Assembly: GCA_937958005.1 (NCBI GenBank)
Contig: CALGOB010000089.1
Coordinates: forward strand, 1 to 63,509
Source: an uncultured Cyclobacteriaceae bacterium
GTDB taxonomy: Bacteria > Bacteroidota > Bacteroidia > Cytophagales > Cyclobacteriaceae
DNA: 63,509 nt
Direction: 5' to 3'
Shown: one piece after another, positions 17,002 through 25,721 of the stretch
Layout of the letters: each line of letters begins with the position of its first letter
Position numbering within the stretch: the stretch's first letter is position 1
Made by a program: the position numbers and the translations under genes
The notes under the pieces: generated by a model
Seen by the model: the letters and a program-made list of their open reading frames with translations, nothing else
Told to the model about the DNA's origin: nothing
Databases searched by the model: none

Positions 17002-19839
17002 ATGAGCAAAGAAAAAAGTTCGCTACTTAATAAATGGCTAGATAGAAAGAAAAAAAGTGTCCAGCCTTCAGTTAAAAGTCAAGAGGAAAACAAATATCCT
17101 TTATCTTACAATCAACAAGGTTTATATTTTTTATATAAGTCAAACCCTCAAAACCCTTTCTATAATTATTTGGACACCTATCAGTTTGAAGGTGTATTTA
17201 ACTTAGAACATTTCATCAGTGCTTTTGATGCAATAGTTAAGAGGCATGAAGTTTTTAGAACAAAGTTTAAAGAAGAAAATGGAATTCCTTTTCAGTTTAT
17301 TAGTGATAAAGGCCAATTTCAAATTATCCAGCATGATCTTTCTAAAAACAAATTAGAGGAACAAACAGCAGAGAAATTAATCATAAAAGATGCAAGGAAA
17401 CCTTTTGATCTGGAAACAGGGAATTTACTAAGACTATCTATCGTAAAACTAAGTAACGATCAATATCAAATAGGAATTATTACGCATCATATTATCATAG
17501 ACAAATGGTCAGTTGGTTTGCTTAGAGAGGAGGTATCAACTATATACCGATCCTTGGTAAAAGGTACTGTTGATAATTTACAAAAGCTTAATTATAAGTT
17601 TGGACAATATACGAATGAGATAACAAGTAAACCTGTAGATCCAAAAAAATTATCTTATTGGAAAAATCAATTAAAGGATGTCAATTCCGAAGTTGACCTA
17701 CCTTTTGACTATTCGAGGCCATTTGTTCCTACTTTTTCAGGTTGCTTTCAGCATCATGCTTGTTCAGAGCAACTTAATAAAAGGATCAAAGATTTATCAA
17801 GCGAATATAATCTAACACCGTTTGTAATTTTATTAACTGTTTATCAGTGTTTATTGTATAAATATGGAAATAAAAACTCCGTCCCTGTAGGGGTTCCATT
17901 TACTAATAAAAATGACCTTGAGCTTGAAAAAATAGTTGGTTACTTTGATGAAACGGTTGTCATAAATACTAAAGTTGAAAATCAGTCATTTTCAGAGATA
18001 TTAAAAAGTGTTCAAAAAAATGTATTTGATGCATTTGATAATAAAGATGTTCCTTTTGAATTACTCATAAAGGAATTGAACCCTGAAAGAACTGGGAATT
18101 TAAACCCATTCTTTCAAACCATGTTTATTTATCATAAAGTACCCATATTACCTTCATTTGGCGAAGAGGTTACTTTCCAAAACCCATTGTTAGATTACGG
18201 TGTTTCTAAATTTGATTTGACGTTATTTGTAGAAGAAAGAGGCGATGATTTCAATCTAATCTGGGAATATGCCAAAGATTTATTTAAGCCAGAAACGATC
18301 AGTAGAATTAATCAGCATTTTCTAGTACTATTGGATCATTTGACCAAAAATGTTCACAAGCCCTTGGATGAAATATCCATTATGGGTCAAAATGAAACGG
18401 CATTGATCAATTCTAATTCTCAGGAAGTGATTGATAAAGATCAAAGTATTTGTTCGCTAATCAACTCAAAATCAAAAGAATATGCGGATCATACTGCGGT
18501 TGTTTGTGGGATACATAATCTCTCACATGCAGAACTCACAGAAGCTTCCAACAGAGTAGCTGGTTATTTACAAAACAATGGTTTTACGAAAGGTAATATT
18601 ATTGGTATTTATATGGATCGCTCAGTAGATACTATAGTAGCTATTCTAGGTATATTAAAAGCTGGGTGTGCCTATCTACCATTAGATCCTAACTATCCAA
18701 TGGATAGAATACAACACATGTTAGAAGATTCAAAGGTCGTTAGTGTACTTTATCATCATAAAACAAAAACATCTTTACAAGAAGGTTCTTACCAGAAAGT
18801 TGATATAGAAGAGGTTCTTCAATTAGATTTTCCTTTTGAAATAAATGATAACCCTTCCCCAAAGGATTTAGCTTATGTTATTTATACTTCAGGAAGTTCT
18901 GGAAAACCAAAAGGAGTAGGTATTTCTCATGGGAATTTATATAGTTCAACAAAGGCAAGATTAGATTATTACGGTAATGATCGAGTAAACTACCTTCTAT
19001 TCCCATCTTTTTCATTCGATAGTTCAGTTGCAGGTATTTTCTGGTCATTGTGTGTAGGTGGTAAATTGGTCATTACAGAATCACGAGATGAACAAGACTT
19101 AGAAAAGGTTTCTAATCTCATAATAGAAGAGGAAATAACACATACTTTATTACTTCCTTCATTATATGACGCCTTATTAAAAAATGCTAAAGAGGCGGTT
19201 AGTATAATTAAAAGCGTGGTTTTAGCAGGAGAGTCACTCCCGAAAAAATTAACAAAACTACATTTAGAAACACTGAGTAACACACGGTTATTCAATGAAT
19301 ATGGGCCTACAGAAGGAACAGTTTGGAGTAGTGTTTATGAAATAACCGAGCCTATCAAACAGACATCTGTTCCTATAGGAAAAGCACCCGCTAATACTTA
19401 TTTAAGAATATTTGATCATTCATTAAACCAAGTTCCAGTGGGCATAAGAGGAGAAATTTATATAGGAGGTTCAGGTGTTTCTGATTTTGGTTATTTAAAT
19501 CAGCAAAAACTAAATGATGAAAAATTCATAATAGACCCTGCTAATGGGAAAAGACTATATAAGACAGGTGACTTAGGATTACGCATAGATTCAGGAGATA
19601 TTCTTTTCTTAGGCCGAAAAGATAATCAGGTCAAAATAAGGGGTCATCGTGTAGAAATGGATGAAATTAATAGGTTAGTTGCAGATTATGAAAAAGTACT
19701 GGATGCTACTGTTGCCATCAAAAAAGTAAAAATCAAACAGGATGAAAATCAAGCTTTACTAGACTTACTAAACAGTTTAGACGATCAGGAAGCTGACAAT
19801 ATATTGACATTTGTTGAATCTCAAAATTTAACAAATTAA
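17002..19839 (+). CDS. NRPS with C domain and N-terminal core of a split A domain
   Basis: The 945-residue product holds a condensation domain (about 30-460) and an adenylation core. The C motif at about 161-169 is HHIIIDKWS, with Lys for the usual Gly after Asp. The A core has YTSGSSGKPKG near 627, NEYGPTEGTVW, YKTGDLG and the A8 motif GRKDNQVKIRGHRVE near 870. It then stops 60 residues later, so a9, the A10 lysine and the carrier domain are missing. They are found in the gene at 20637. Pocket residues read DSALVAEVW plus the distant Lys; I cannot assign a substrate. The tail (LLDLLNSLDDQEADNIL) looks like a docking helix. Confidence 0.92.
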   Translation: MSKEKSSLLNKWLDRKKKSVQPSVKSQEENKYPLSYNQQGLYFLYKSNPQNPFYNYLDTYQFEGVFNLEHFISAFDAIVKRHEVFRTKFKEENGIPFQFISDKGQFQIIQHDLSKNKLEEQTAEKLIIKDARKPFDLETGNLLRLSIVKLSNDQYQIGIITHHIIIDKWSVGLLREEVSTIYRSLVKGTVDNLQKLNYKFGQYTNEITSKPVDPKKLSYWKNQLKDVNSEVDLPFDYSRPFVPTFSGCFQHHACSEQLNKRIKDLSSEYNLTPFVILLTVYQCLLYKYGNKNSVPVGVPFTNKNDLELEKIVGYFDETVVINTKVENQSFSEILKSVQKNVFDAFDNKDVPFELLIKELNPERTGNLNPFFQTMFIYHKVPILPSFGEEVTFQNPLLDYGVSKFDLTLFVEERGDDFNLIWEYAKDLFKPETISRINQHFLVLLDHLTKNVHKPLDEISIMGQNETALINSNSQEVIDKDQSICSLINSKSKEYADHTAVVCGIHNLSHAELTEASNRVAGYLQNNGFTKGNIIGIYMDRSVDTIVAILGILKAGCAYLPLDPNYPMDRIQHMLEDSKVVSVLYHHKTKTSLQEGSYQKVDIEEVLQLDFPFEINDNPSPKDLAYVIYTSGSSGKPKGVGISHGNLYSSTKARLDYYGNDRVNYLLFPSFSFDSSVAGIFWSLCVGGKLVITESRDEQDLEKVSNLIIEEEITHTLLLPSLYDALLKNAKEAVSIIKSVVLAGESLPKKLTKLHLETLSNTRLFNEYGPTEGTVWSSVYEITEPIKQTSVPIGKAPANTYLRIFDHSLNQVPVGIRGEIYIGGSGVSDFGYLNQQKLNDEKFIIDPANGKRLYKTGDLGLRIDSGDILFLGRKDNQVKIRGHRVEMDEINRLVADYEKVLDATVAIKKVKIKQDENQALLDLLNSLDDQEADNILTFVESQNLTN

Positions 19840-19851
19840 TACTTTTTGCAT

Positions 19852-20637
19852 ATGAAAAAGATCATTAGGAAACCAGGGTTTGAATTGAACTTACATCTAA
19901 AAGATGAAGATTTCATTAACCCACCACAGTTTACACAAAAGAATACTATACTGAATCAAATGATGAAGGAGTTCTCTATGGATGTACTAGCTATGGACGA
20001 GCATACTAAAGCATTTTCAAAGGCTTTGATTTCCGGGAATTTTGAAGATAGAACACAGTTAACCTTGTCAGACCATGAGATCATGGAAGACTGGCAAACA
20101 CCTATGATGAAAACCATGGCAAGGTATGTAGGTGAAACAAAAGGTGACGTTTTGGAAATTGGCTTCGGCAGAGGTGTTTCTTCCTCTTTTATTCAAGATT
20201 ACCCTTTAAAATCTCATACGATCATAGAGTGTAATCATAGCATAGTTGACAGGTTTCATGAATGGAAAAAACAATTTAAAGGAAGAGATATCAGAATAGT
20301 GGAAGGTTTATGGCAAGATACAATAGAGGATCTTGATTTATTTGATGCCATATTTTTTCACACCTATCCTTTGAATGATGAAGAATATATGAACTATGTA
20401 CATGGAGGAATAACCTTTGCTGGACATTTCTTTGAGCATGCTGCAGCTCATTTAAAAAAGGGTGGAGTTTTCACCTATCTTACTACAGAAATAGATTCTT
20501 TAAGTAGGGCTCATCAACGATTACTCTTTAAGTTTTTCAAATCATTCTCTCTAGAAACAGTGGCAATTGACATTCCGCCAAGTGTCCGCGATGCATTTTG
20601 GTCAAATACAATGGTAGCAGTTAAAGCAGTAAAGTAA
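19852..20637 (+). CDS. GAMT-like SAM methyltransferase lying inside a split A domain
   Basis: The 261-residue product starts at the ATG at 19852; a TTG two codons earlier is possible. Family motifs of guanidinoacetate/arginine N-methyltransferase are clear: LEIGFGRG at 101-108 (SAM), IIECN at 124-128, GLWQD at 152-156, TYPL at 171-174. The residues that bind guanidinium in mammalian GAMT, Glu45 (WETP) and Asp134 (YDTYP), are Gln82 (WQTP) and His170 (FHTYP) here, so the substrate is probably not a guanidine. It starts 12 bases after the A(N) gene and its TAA overlaps the ATG of the A(C)-T-E gene, so it occupies the a8/a9 insertion point. Confidence 0.88.
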   Translation: MKKIIRKPGFELNLHLKDEDFINPPQFTQKNTILNQMMKEFSMDVLAMDEHTKAFSKALISGNFEDRTQLTLSDHEIMEDWQTPMMKTMARYVGETKGDVLEIGFGRGVSSSFIQDYPLKSHTIIECNHSIVDRFHEWKKQFKGRDIRIVEGLWQDTIEDLDLFDAIFFHTYPLNDEEYMNYVHGGITFAGHFFEHAAAHLKKGGVFTYLTTEIDSLSRAHQRLLFKFFKSFSLETVAIDIPPSVRDAFWSNTMVAVKAVK

Positions 20638-22544
20638 TGGGTAAAATTGACATAGAAAGAATCGAAAATTTAACACCAGCACAGATTACTTTACTAAAGA
20701 AAAGACTTTCATTTCAAGAAGGTAAAGATCAATTAATAGCCTATGTAATTCCTAATAAAGGTTTTCAAAAGGAAGAATTTAAGGAATACTTAAATGATAA
20801 ACTGCCTGATTACATGATTCCCACTAATGTAATTGAGTTAGCCGATTTTCCTAAACTAGGCAATGGTAAAATTGATTTTAATAATTTGCCATTACCTGTT
20901 AAATCTAATAGAGAACTAAGTAGTTCCTCCTCAAAAGAAGCTTCAAGTATTGAACAAAGTTTGATTAATATCTGGCAAGAAGTATTAGACTTTTCACCAA
21001 TTAGTGTAGACGATAACTTCTTTGAAATAGGCGGAGATTCTATCTTAAGTATTCAAATCGTTTCAAAAGCCAGAAAACTAGGGTTAAAATTAGCCCCTAA
21101 TTTAATATTTGATTATCAGACCATATCTCGACTTGCTACTCAAGTAGATATTGAGGATAAAGAAACTTCTGATCATAGAGAAAAAAAGATTGTTGGTCAC
21201 ATCCCTTTAACTCCCATACAACATTGGTTTTTTGAAGAACACGTTAATGCACCACAACACTGGAATCAATCTTTGATCATAAATAATGTAAGTCAATATC
21301 AAGTAAATTTTTTAAAACAGAGCTTTGAGTTATTAGTTAAAAATCACGATGGGTTACGTCAAGCTTTTGAAAAAGTGAACGATCAGTGGTTTTCCAGAAT
21401 TACTGAAGAATTCTCAAATGATCTATTTCAAGTAATACCTTTCTCCAGTGAATCAACTATCGATGAACACCTAAAAAAAGTCAATGAATCTTTTATACTT
21501 AGTGACGGGAATCTTTTTAAAGTCATTTATTTTGAAAACAAAAATATTGAAAGCTGTAGACTAGTGATAATTGCTCATCATTTAGTAGTAGATAGTATTT
21601 CTTGGAGTATTATTTTGGATGAAGTGCATAACCTGTATCACCAACTAATCAATAATTCCAATTTAACAATCAGTAATTCTTCGTTTGGTACATGGGCTCA
21701 AGTCATAAACAACGAAAAATCATTATTTCCATTTGAAGAGGATTTATCTTTTTGGATGTCACAAACAGCCAATCAATCAATTATCGGTACTCAAAACAAA
21801 ATGGAGCCAGTCTTAGAAAATGAGATTCGTTCAAAAACTATTTCTATTGATGTACAAAATACAGAATTATTGCTCACTAGTGCCAATGATGCTTTTCATA
21901 CAACCCCATTTGATTTAATGCTCCTAGCTCTTCAGTATGCTTTGGAAAGAAGTATTGGATTGGAAAGTATATTGATTGGAATTGAAAAACATGGTAGAAA
22001 GACTGTCGATCAAAAAGTTGATTTAAGTCAAACAATAGGTTGGTTAACTTCCTATTTTCCTTTAGCGCTTACTCTCCAAAAAGAAAAAGGGATGGGCGAT
22101 AATTTAAGTAATTTGAAGGAACATATCCGCAGTATTCCTAATGATGGGTTAAGTTATGGTGCTTTAAGATACTTAGCTAATAAACCCTTAAAACAGAAAC
22201 CAGAATTAATATTTAATTATTCTGGAAACTCTAGTGGACATAAAAATGACCCTTTTCAATTCAATTCACTGACTAATCATACTCGAAGCAATGATAGTGA
22301 GCGTCATCATCCACTAGAGATAAATGCAAATATCCGATTAAACCAATTTGAATTAAAGTTAGACTATTCTCCAAAATATTTCACAAAAGAAAAAGTAGAA
22401 GCATTACTGTTTCAATATGAGAAAAGCTTACTTGAAATTTTAGTTTTTTGTACAAATCAACATGAAAGTCAATATACATCTTCTGATTTTCCTGAAGCAA
22501 ATTTAAGTACTGAAGATTTACAAAATCTTTTCAATCAAATTTAA
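20637..22544 (+). CDS. NRPS with C-terminal A subdomain, carrier and epimerization domain
   Basis: The 635-residue product begins with a helix-like segment (LTPAQITLLKKRL) and then resumes an adenylation domain exactly where the gene at 17002 leaves off: QLIAYVI, LPDYMIP and the A10 catalytic lysine in NGKID (about residue 76). A carrier domain follows, with DNFFEIGGDSILS near 125-138; the GGDS form is typical of carriers feeding an E domain. The rest is an epimerization domain with HHLVVDSISW near 314, GWLTSYFPL and a FNYSG motif. It starts inside the methyltransferase stop codon (TAATG). The module should deliver a D-configured residue. Confidence 0.93.
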   Translation: MGKIDIERIENLTPAQITLLKKRLSFQEGKDQLIAYVIPNKGFQKEEFKEYLNDKLPDYMIPTNVIELADFPKLGNGKIDFNNLPLPVKSNRELSSSSSKEASSIEQSLINIWQEVLDFSPISVDDNFFEIGGDSILSIQIVSKARKLGLKLAPNLIFDYQTISRLATQVDIEDKETSDHREKKIVGHIPLTPIQHWFFEEHVNAPQHWNQSLIINNVSQYQVNFLKQSFELLVKNHDGLRQAFEKVNDQWFSRITEEFSNDLFQVIPFSSESTIDEHLKKVNESFILSDGNLFKVIYFENKNIESCRLVIIAHHLVVDSISWSIILDEVHNLYHQLINNSNLTISNSSFGTWAQVINNEKSLFPFEEDLSFWMSQTANQSIIGTQNKMEPVLENEIRSKTISIDVQNTELLLTSANDAFHTTPFDLMLLALQYALERSIGLESILIGIEKHGRKTVDQKVDLSQTIGWLTSYFPLALTLQKEKGMGDNLSNLKEHIRSIPNDGLSYGALRYLANKPLKQKPELIFNYSGNSSGHKNDPFQFNSLTNHTRSNDSERHHPLEINANIRLNQFELKLDYSPKYFTKEKVEALLFQYEKSLLEILVFCTNQHESQYTSSDFPEANLSTEDLQNLFNQI

Positions 22545-22546
22545 TC

Positions 22547-24949
22547 ATGGCAGGTACCAAAGTAGAATCGATATACCCCCTTACTTCTATGCAGCAAAAC
22601 CTTTTGTTGCACAGCACTCAATCAACTTTTGATCAAGGTTTTCTTCAGGTGAAATGTGATATAGAAGGTAAAATAGATACCTCGTTATTGAATAAGTGCT
22701 GGCAGGATATTACAGATAGACATCAGATGTTACGCTGTTCAGCACATTGGGAAAAAATTGAGAAACCTGTACTGGTGATTCACGAAAAAAGTATAGTTCC
22801 ATTTGATTCCGAAGACATAAAAAATCATGAAAACCCAGAGAAGGCAATCAATAATTACCTTTTGCATGACCGAGAAAAAGGATTTGATTTTGTGAAGGCA
22901 CCTATTTCAAGAGTGAAAGTATTTGAGGGAGCAAATAATCAAAATTTATTAGTTTGGAGTTGTCACCATCTAATTTTAGACGGGTGGTCAGCGGCAGTTA
23001 TTATTAAAGAAGTATTTCAACTCTACGGTGCACAAATAAACGATACACAAATTTCTTTTGAAGCGGTTCCTATATATAAGGATTACCTAAAGTTAATTAA
23101 AACAAGAAAAGCTAGCATTCATCAACATTGGAAAGATTCATTAGAAGGGATGAAAAGTTATGGCTTAATCAGTAAGTCTGCTAAAGTAGGTCTTGACATA
23201 AAGAAACAATCATTCTATATTAATGAAAAAGAAACTACAGAATTAAATGCTTTTGCCAGAAAAAATAAAACAACGGTCAATACTCTAATTCATGCCTACT
23301 GGGGTTTAATTTTAAGTAAATTATTCAAACATAATGAAGTTGCTTTTGGCTATACGACATCAGGTAGGTCTTTAGATTTAGCCAATATCGAAAACATGTC
23401 AGGCATGTTTATGAATGTTTTACCTGCTTGGATCAAACTAGATAATAATCAAGGCTTTGCAGAGTGGATACAAGACCTCTTCCAAGAGTTAAACCAAAAT
23501 AATGCCCATGAACATATTAACCTTGACGAAATATATAATCTCCTTGGTAGATATAATTTAAATCCACTTTTTGATACCTTATTAGTTTTTGAAAATTTTC
23601 CATGGTCGCCTATTACTGCTGGAAATATTGAAGTTAATTCATTTGAAAGTGGATTAACCTCTACATACCCGTTAACAGTCATTGTAAAACCTGGGGATTT
23701 ATTAGAAATTAGTTTTCAGTACGACCCTGACAGACTTCCTCAAGAATTCATTGCTTGGCTAGAAAATAGTTTATATAAATTATTAACTACTTCATTGCAA
23801 AATGCTAGTATTCAAATAGGTGAGTTAATAAATTGTATTACTGAAACAGATTTACCTATCAGCCTTGATCAAGAAAATGAAATTAATACGATCAAGCTAG
23901 GAGAAGATACAGAATATACAGCCCCTACAACAGAAACCGAATTTGAATTAGTTAGAATTTGGGAGACTATACTCAAAATAAACCCAATCGGCATTACCGA
24001 CGATTTCTTTGAAATAGGAGGTAAATCTATACATGCAGTTGGCATGTTTTCGTGGACTGAGCGTGTTTTTGGGAAAAATGTTCCTCCGGCTACCTTATTA
24101 CAAAACCCAACGATTCAACAGTTAGCTAAGGTATTTAAAGAGGAAGCAGGTGTAAACAATGAATGGTCATCGCTTGTTCCTCTCCGCAAAGGAGGGACTA
24201 GACCAGCTGTTTTTTGCACACATGCAGGTGGTGGCCATGTACTTTTTTATAAAAACCTAGTAAAACATCTTGATCCTCAGTTTCCTGTCTATGGTATCCA
24301 ACCATTAGGTTTAGATGGTTCCACAGATTATCATAGTAGTATCAATGAAATGGCTAAATACTATATAGATGAAATGAAAAAAGCACAACCAGAAGGACCT
24401 TATGCACTTATTGGCACTTGTTTTAGCAATGCAGTTTGTTTAGAAATAGCCCACCTATTAAAAAAGCAAGGAGATAAAATTTCTCTACTTTCTTTCATTG
24501 ATTCTTATCCATTTTTTATGGGGGATCCAGAACCCTCCAATGAAACAAGAGTTAAGAACTTTGTGAAACTTCTTAAACAAGGGCAATATGGAGAAATAAT
24601 CAAGAAACTCTCCAATCAATTCAAACCTAAAAAAGAAAAATCAAATGTTCATGCGTTTGAAGGTGGTCAATTTAGGCGCCTAAGAGATATGAAAGATTCT
24701 CTGAATAAAGTTTATATAGATTACAAGTGGGAACCGTATGAAGGTAAAATTACTTGGATCAGAAGCAAAGAGAATGCTGAAAATAAATCCAAGGACTTCC
24801 ACATTGCAAGATGGAAATCTTTGGGCAAGGGTGGGTTAGACATCCATGTCGTTGATGGACATCATGAAACTTTATTTGAAGAACCAGAAGTTCAAGGGTT
24901 AGCAGCTCAGTTAAATGAATGTTTATTGAAAGAAACAGTTGTTAGCTAA
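22547..24949 (+). CDS. terminal NRPS module C-T-TE lacking an A domain
   Basis: The 800-residue product has a condensation domain (about 1-440; intact HHLILDGWS near 140), no adenylation domain, a carrier domain with DDFFEIGGKS (Ser494) and a type I thioesterase (about 545-795). In the thioesterase the nucleophile elbow reads IGTCFSN, so Cys625 stands where Ser is usual. The Asp (FIDSYP) and His (VDGHHE) of the triad are present. The carrier must be loaded in trans, or the C domain may release or couple a group supplied by another protein. It starts two bases after the A(C)-T-E gene and closes the assembly line. Confidence 0.93.
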   Translation: MAGTKVESIYPLTSMQQNLLLHSTQSTFDQGFLQVKCDIEGKIDTSLLNKCWQDITDRHQMLRCSAHWEKIEKPVLVIHEKSIVPFDSEDIKNHENPEKAINNYLLHDREKGFDFVKAPISRVKVFEGANNQNLLVWSCHHLILDGWSAAVIIKEVFQLYGAQINDTQISFEAVPIYKDYLKLIKTRKASIHQHWKDSLEGMKSYGLISKSAKVGLDIKKQSFYINEKETTELNAFARKNKTTVNTLIHAYWGLILSKLFKHNEVAFGYTTSGRSLDLANIENMSGMFMNVLPAWIKLDNNQGFAEWIQDLFQELNQNNAHEHINLDEIYNLLGRYNLNPLFDTLLVFENFPWSPITAGNIEVNSFESGLTSTYPLTVIVKPGDLLEISFQYDPDRLPQEFIAWLENSLYKLLTTSLQNASIQIGELINCITETDLPISLDQENEINTIKLGEDTEYTAPTTETEFELVRIWETILKINPIGITDDFFEIGGKSIHAVGMFSWTERVFGKNVPPATLLQNPTIQQLAKVFKEEAGVNNEWSSLVPLRKGGTRPAVFCTHAGGGHVLFYKNLVKHLDPQFPVYGIQPLGLDGSTDYHSSINEMAKYYIDEMKKAQPEGPYALIGTCFSNAVCLEIAHLLKKQGDKISLLSFIDSYPFFMGDPEPSNETRVKNFVKLLKQGQYGEIIKKLSNQFKPKKEKSNVHAFEGGQFRRLRDMKDSLNKVYIDYKWEPYEGKITWIRSKENAENKSKDFHIARWKSLGKGGLDIHVVDGHHETLFEEPEVQGLAAQLNECLLKETVVS

Positions 24950-24963
24950 AGAATTTACTTACT

Positions 24964-25686
24964 ATGAAAGATATGAATCGTCCACAAATATGGAGTTTTA
25001 AAACAAGCCAATTCAATCAATCAATTGGCGATTGTTTACATATGCTTTCAGAAGATGAGAAAATTAAAGCTGGAAAATATAGGTTTAATAAGGATATGAA
25101 AATTTATGTCCTAGCTAGAGCAACACTTAGGTTTATTATAAGTAAATATTTAAAGGTTGATCCCAATGAAATTCATTTTACCTATTCAAAATATCAAAAA
25201 CCTTCTTTATTAAAACCAAAAACAAATTTACACTTCAATGTATCTCATTCTGGAGAACGTGTGTTAATAGGTTTTACAGAGGATAGTGTCTTAGGGGTAG
25301 ACATCGAATTAATCAAGTATACTGAAGAGTTAACAGATGTAGCACGAAGGTTTTTCTCTGACAATGAAGTCTCCGATTTTCTTACGCTAAGTGGAGAAGA
25401 TCAATCTATTGGTTTTTTTAACTGCTGGACAAGAAAAGAGGCTTTTATTAAAGCTGTAGGACAAGGGTTGTCTTTCCCGTTAAAAGAGTTTGATGTCTCC
25501 TTATTACCAGCAAAAGAAGCTAGGCTTTTATCTACACACTTCAACCTCAAGGAAAAAGATAAATGGTCTCTATTTGATATTCCAATGGATGGTCCGTATA
25601 AGGCGGCACTTGCTTTACCAAAAAATGTTAGCGGATTTGATTTCACGGAAATCACAGGGTTAGATGACATCCAAATTCTATCATGA
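24964..25686 (+). CDS. Sfp-type 4'-phosphopantetheinyl transferase
   Basis: The 240-residue enzyme transfers phosphopantetheine from CoA to carrier-domain serines. The two family blocks are present: HFNVSHSGERVLIGF and VLGVDIELI (the Mg-binding Asp and Glu), and later NCWTRKEAFIKAVGQGL. An in-frame ATG three codons later is an alternative start. It lies 14 bases downstream of the terminal NRPS in the same direction, so it is clearly dedicated to the four carrier domains of the cluster, including the stand-alone one. Confidence 0.94.
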   Translation: MKDMNRPQIWSFKTSQFNQSIGDCLHMLSEDEKIKAGKYRFNKDMKIYVLARATLRFIISKYLKVDPNEIHFTYSKYQKPSLLKPKTNLHFNVSHSGERVLIGFTEDSVLGVDIELIKYTEELTDVARRFFSDNEVSDFLTLSGEDQSIGFFNCWTRKEAFIKAVGQGLSFPLKEFDVSLLPAKEARLLSTHFNLKEKDKWSLFDIPMDGPYKAALALPKNVSGFDFTEITGLDDIQILS

Positions 25687-25721
25687 GAATAAGTTTGTGC
25701 ATGAATAAAAATAACTGAAAA

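Noticed and set aside
19840-20637. Split A domain as a result of simple frameshifts
   Set aside because: Both breaks have their own stop and start codons, and a complete methyltransferase with normal motifs lies between them.
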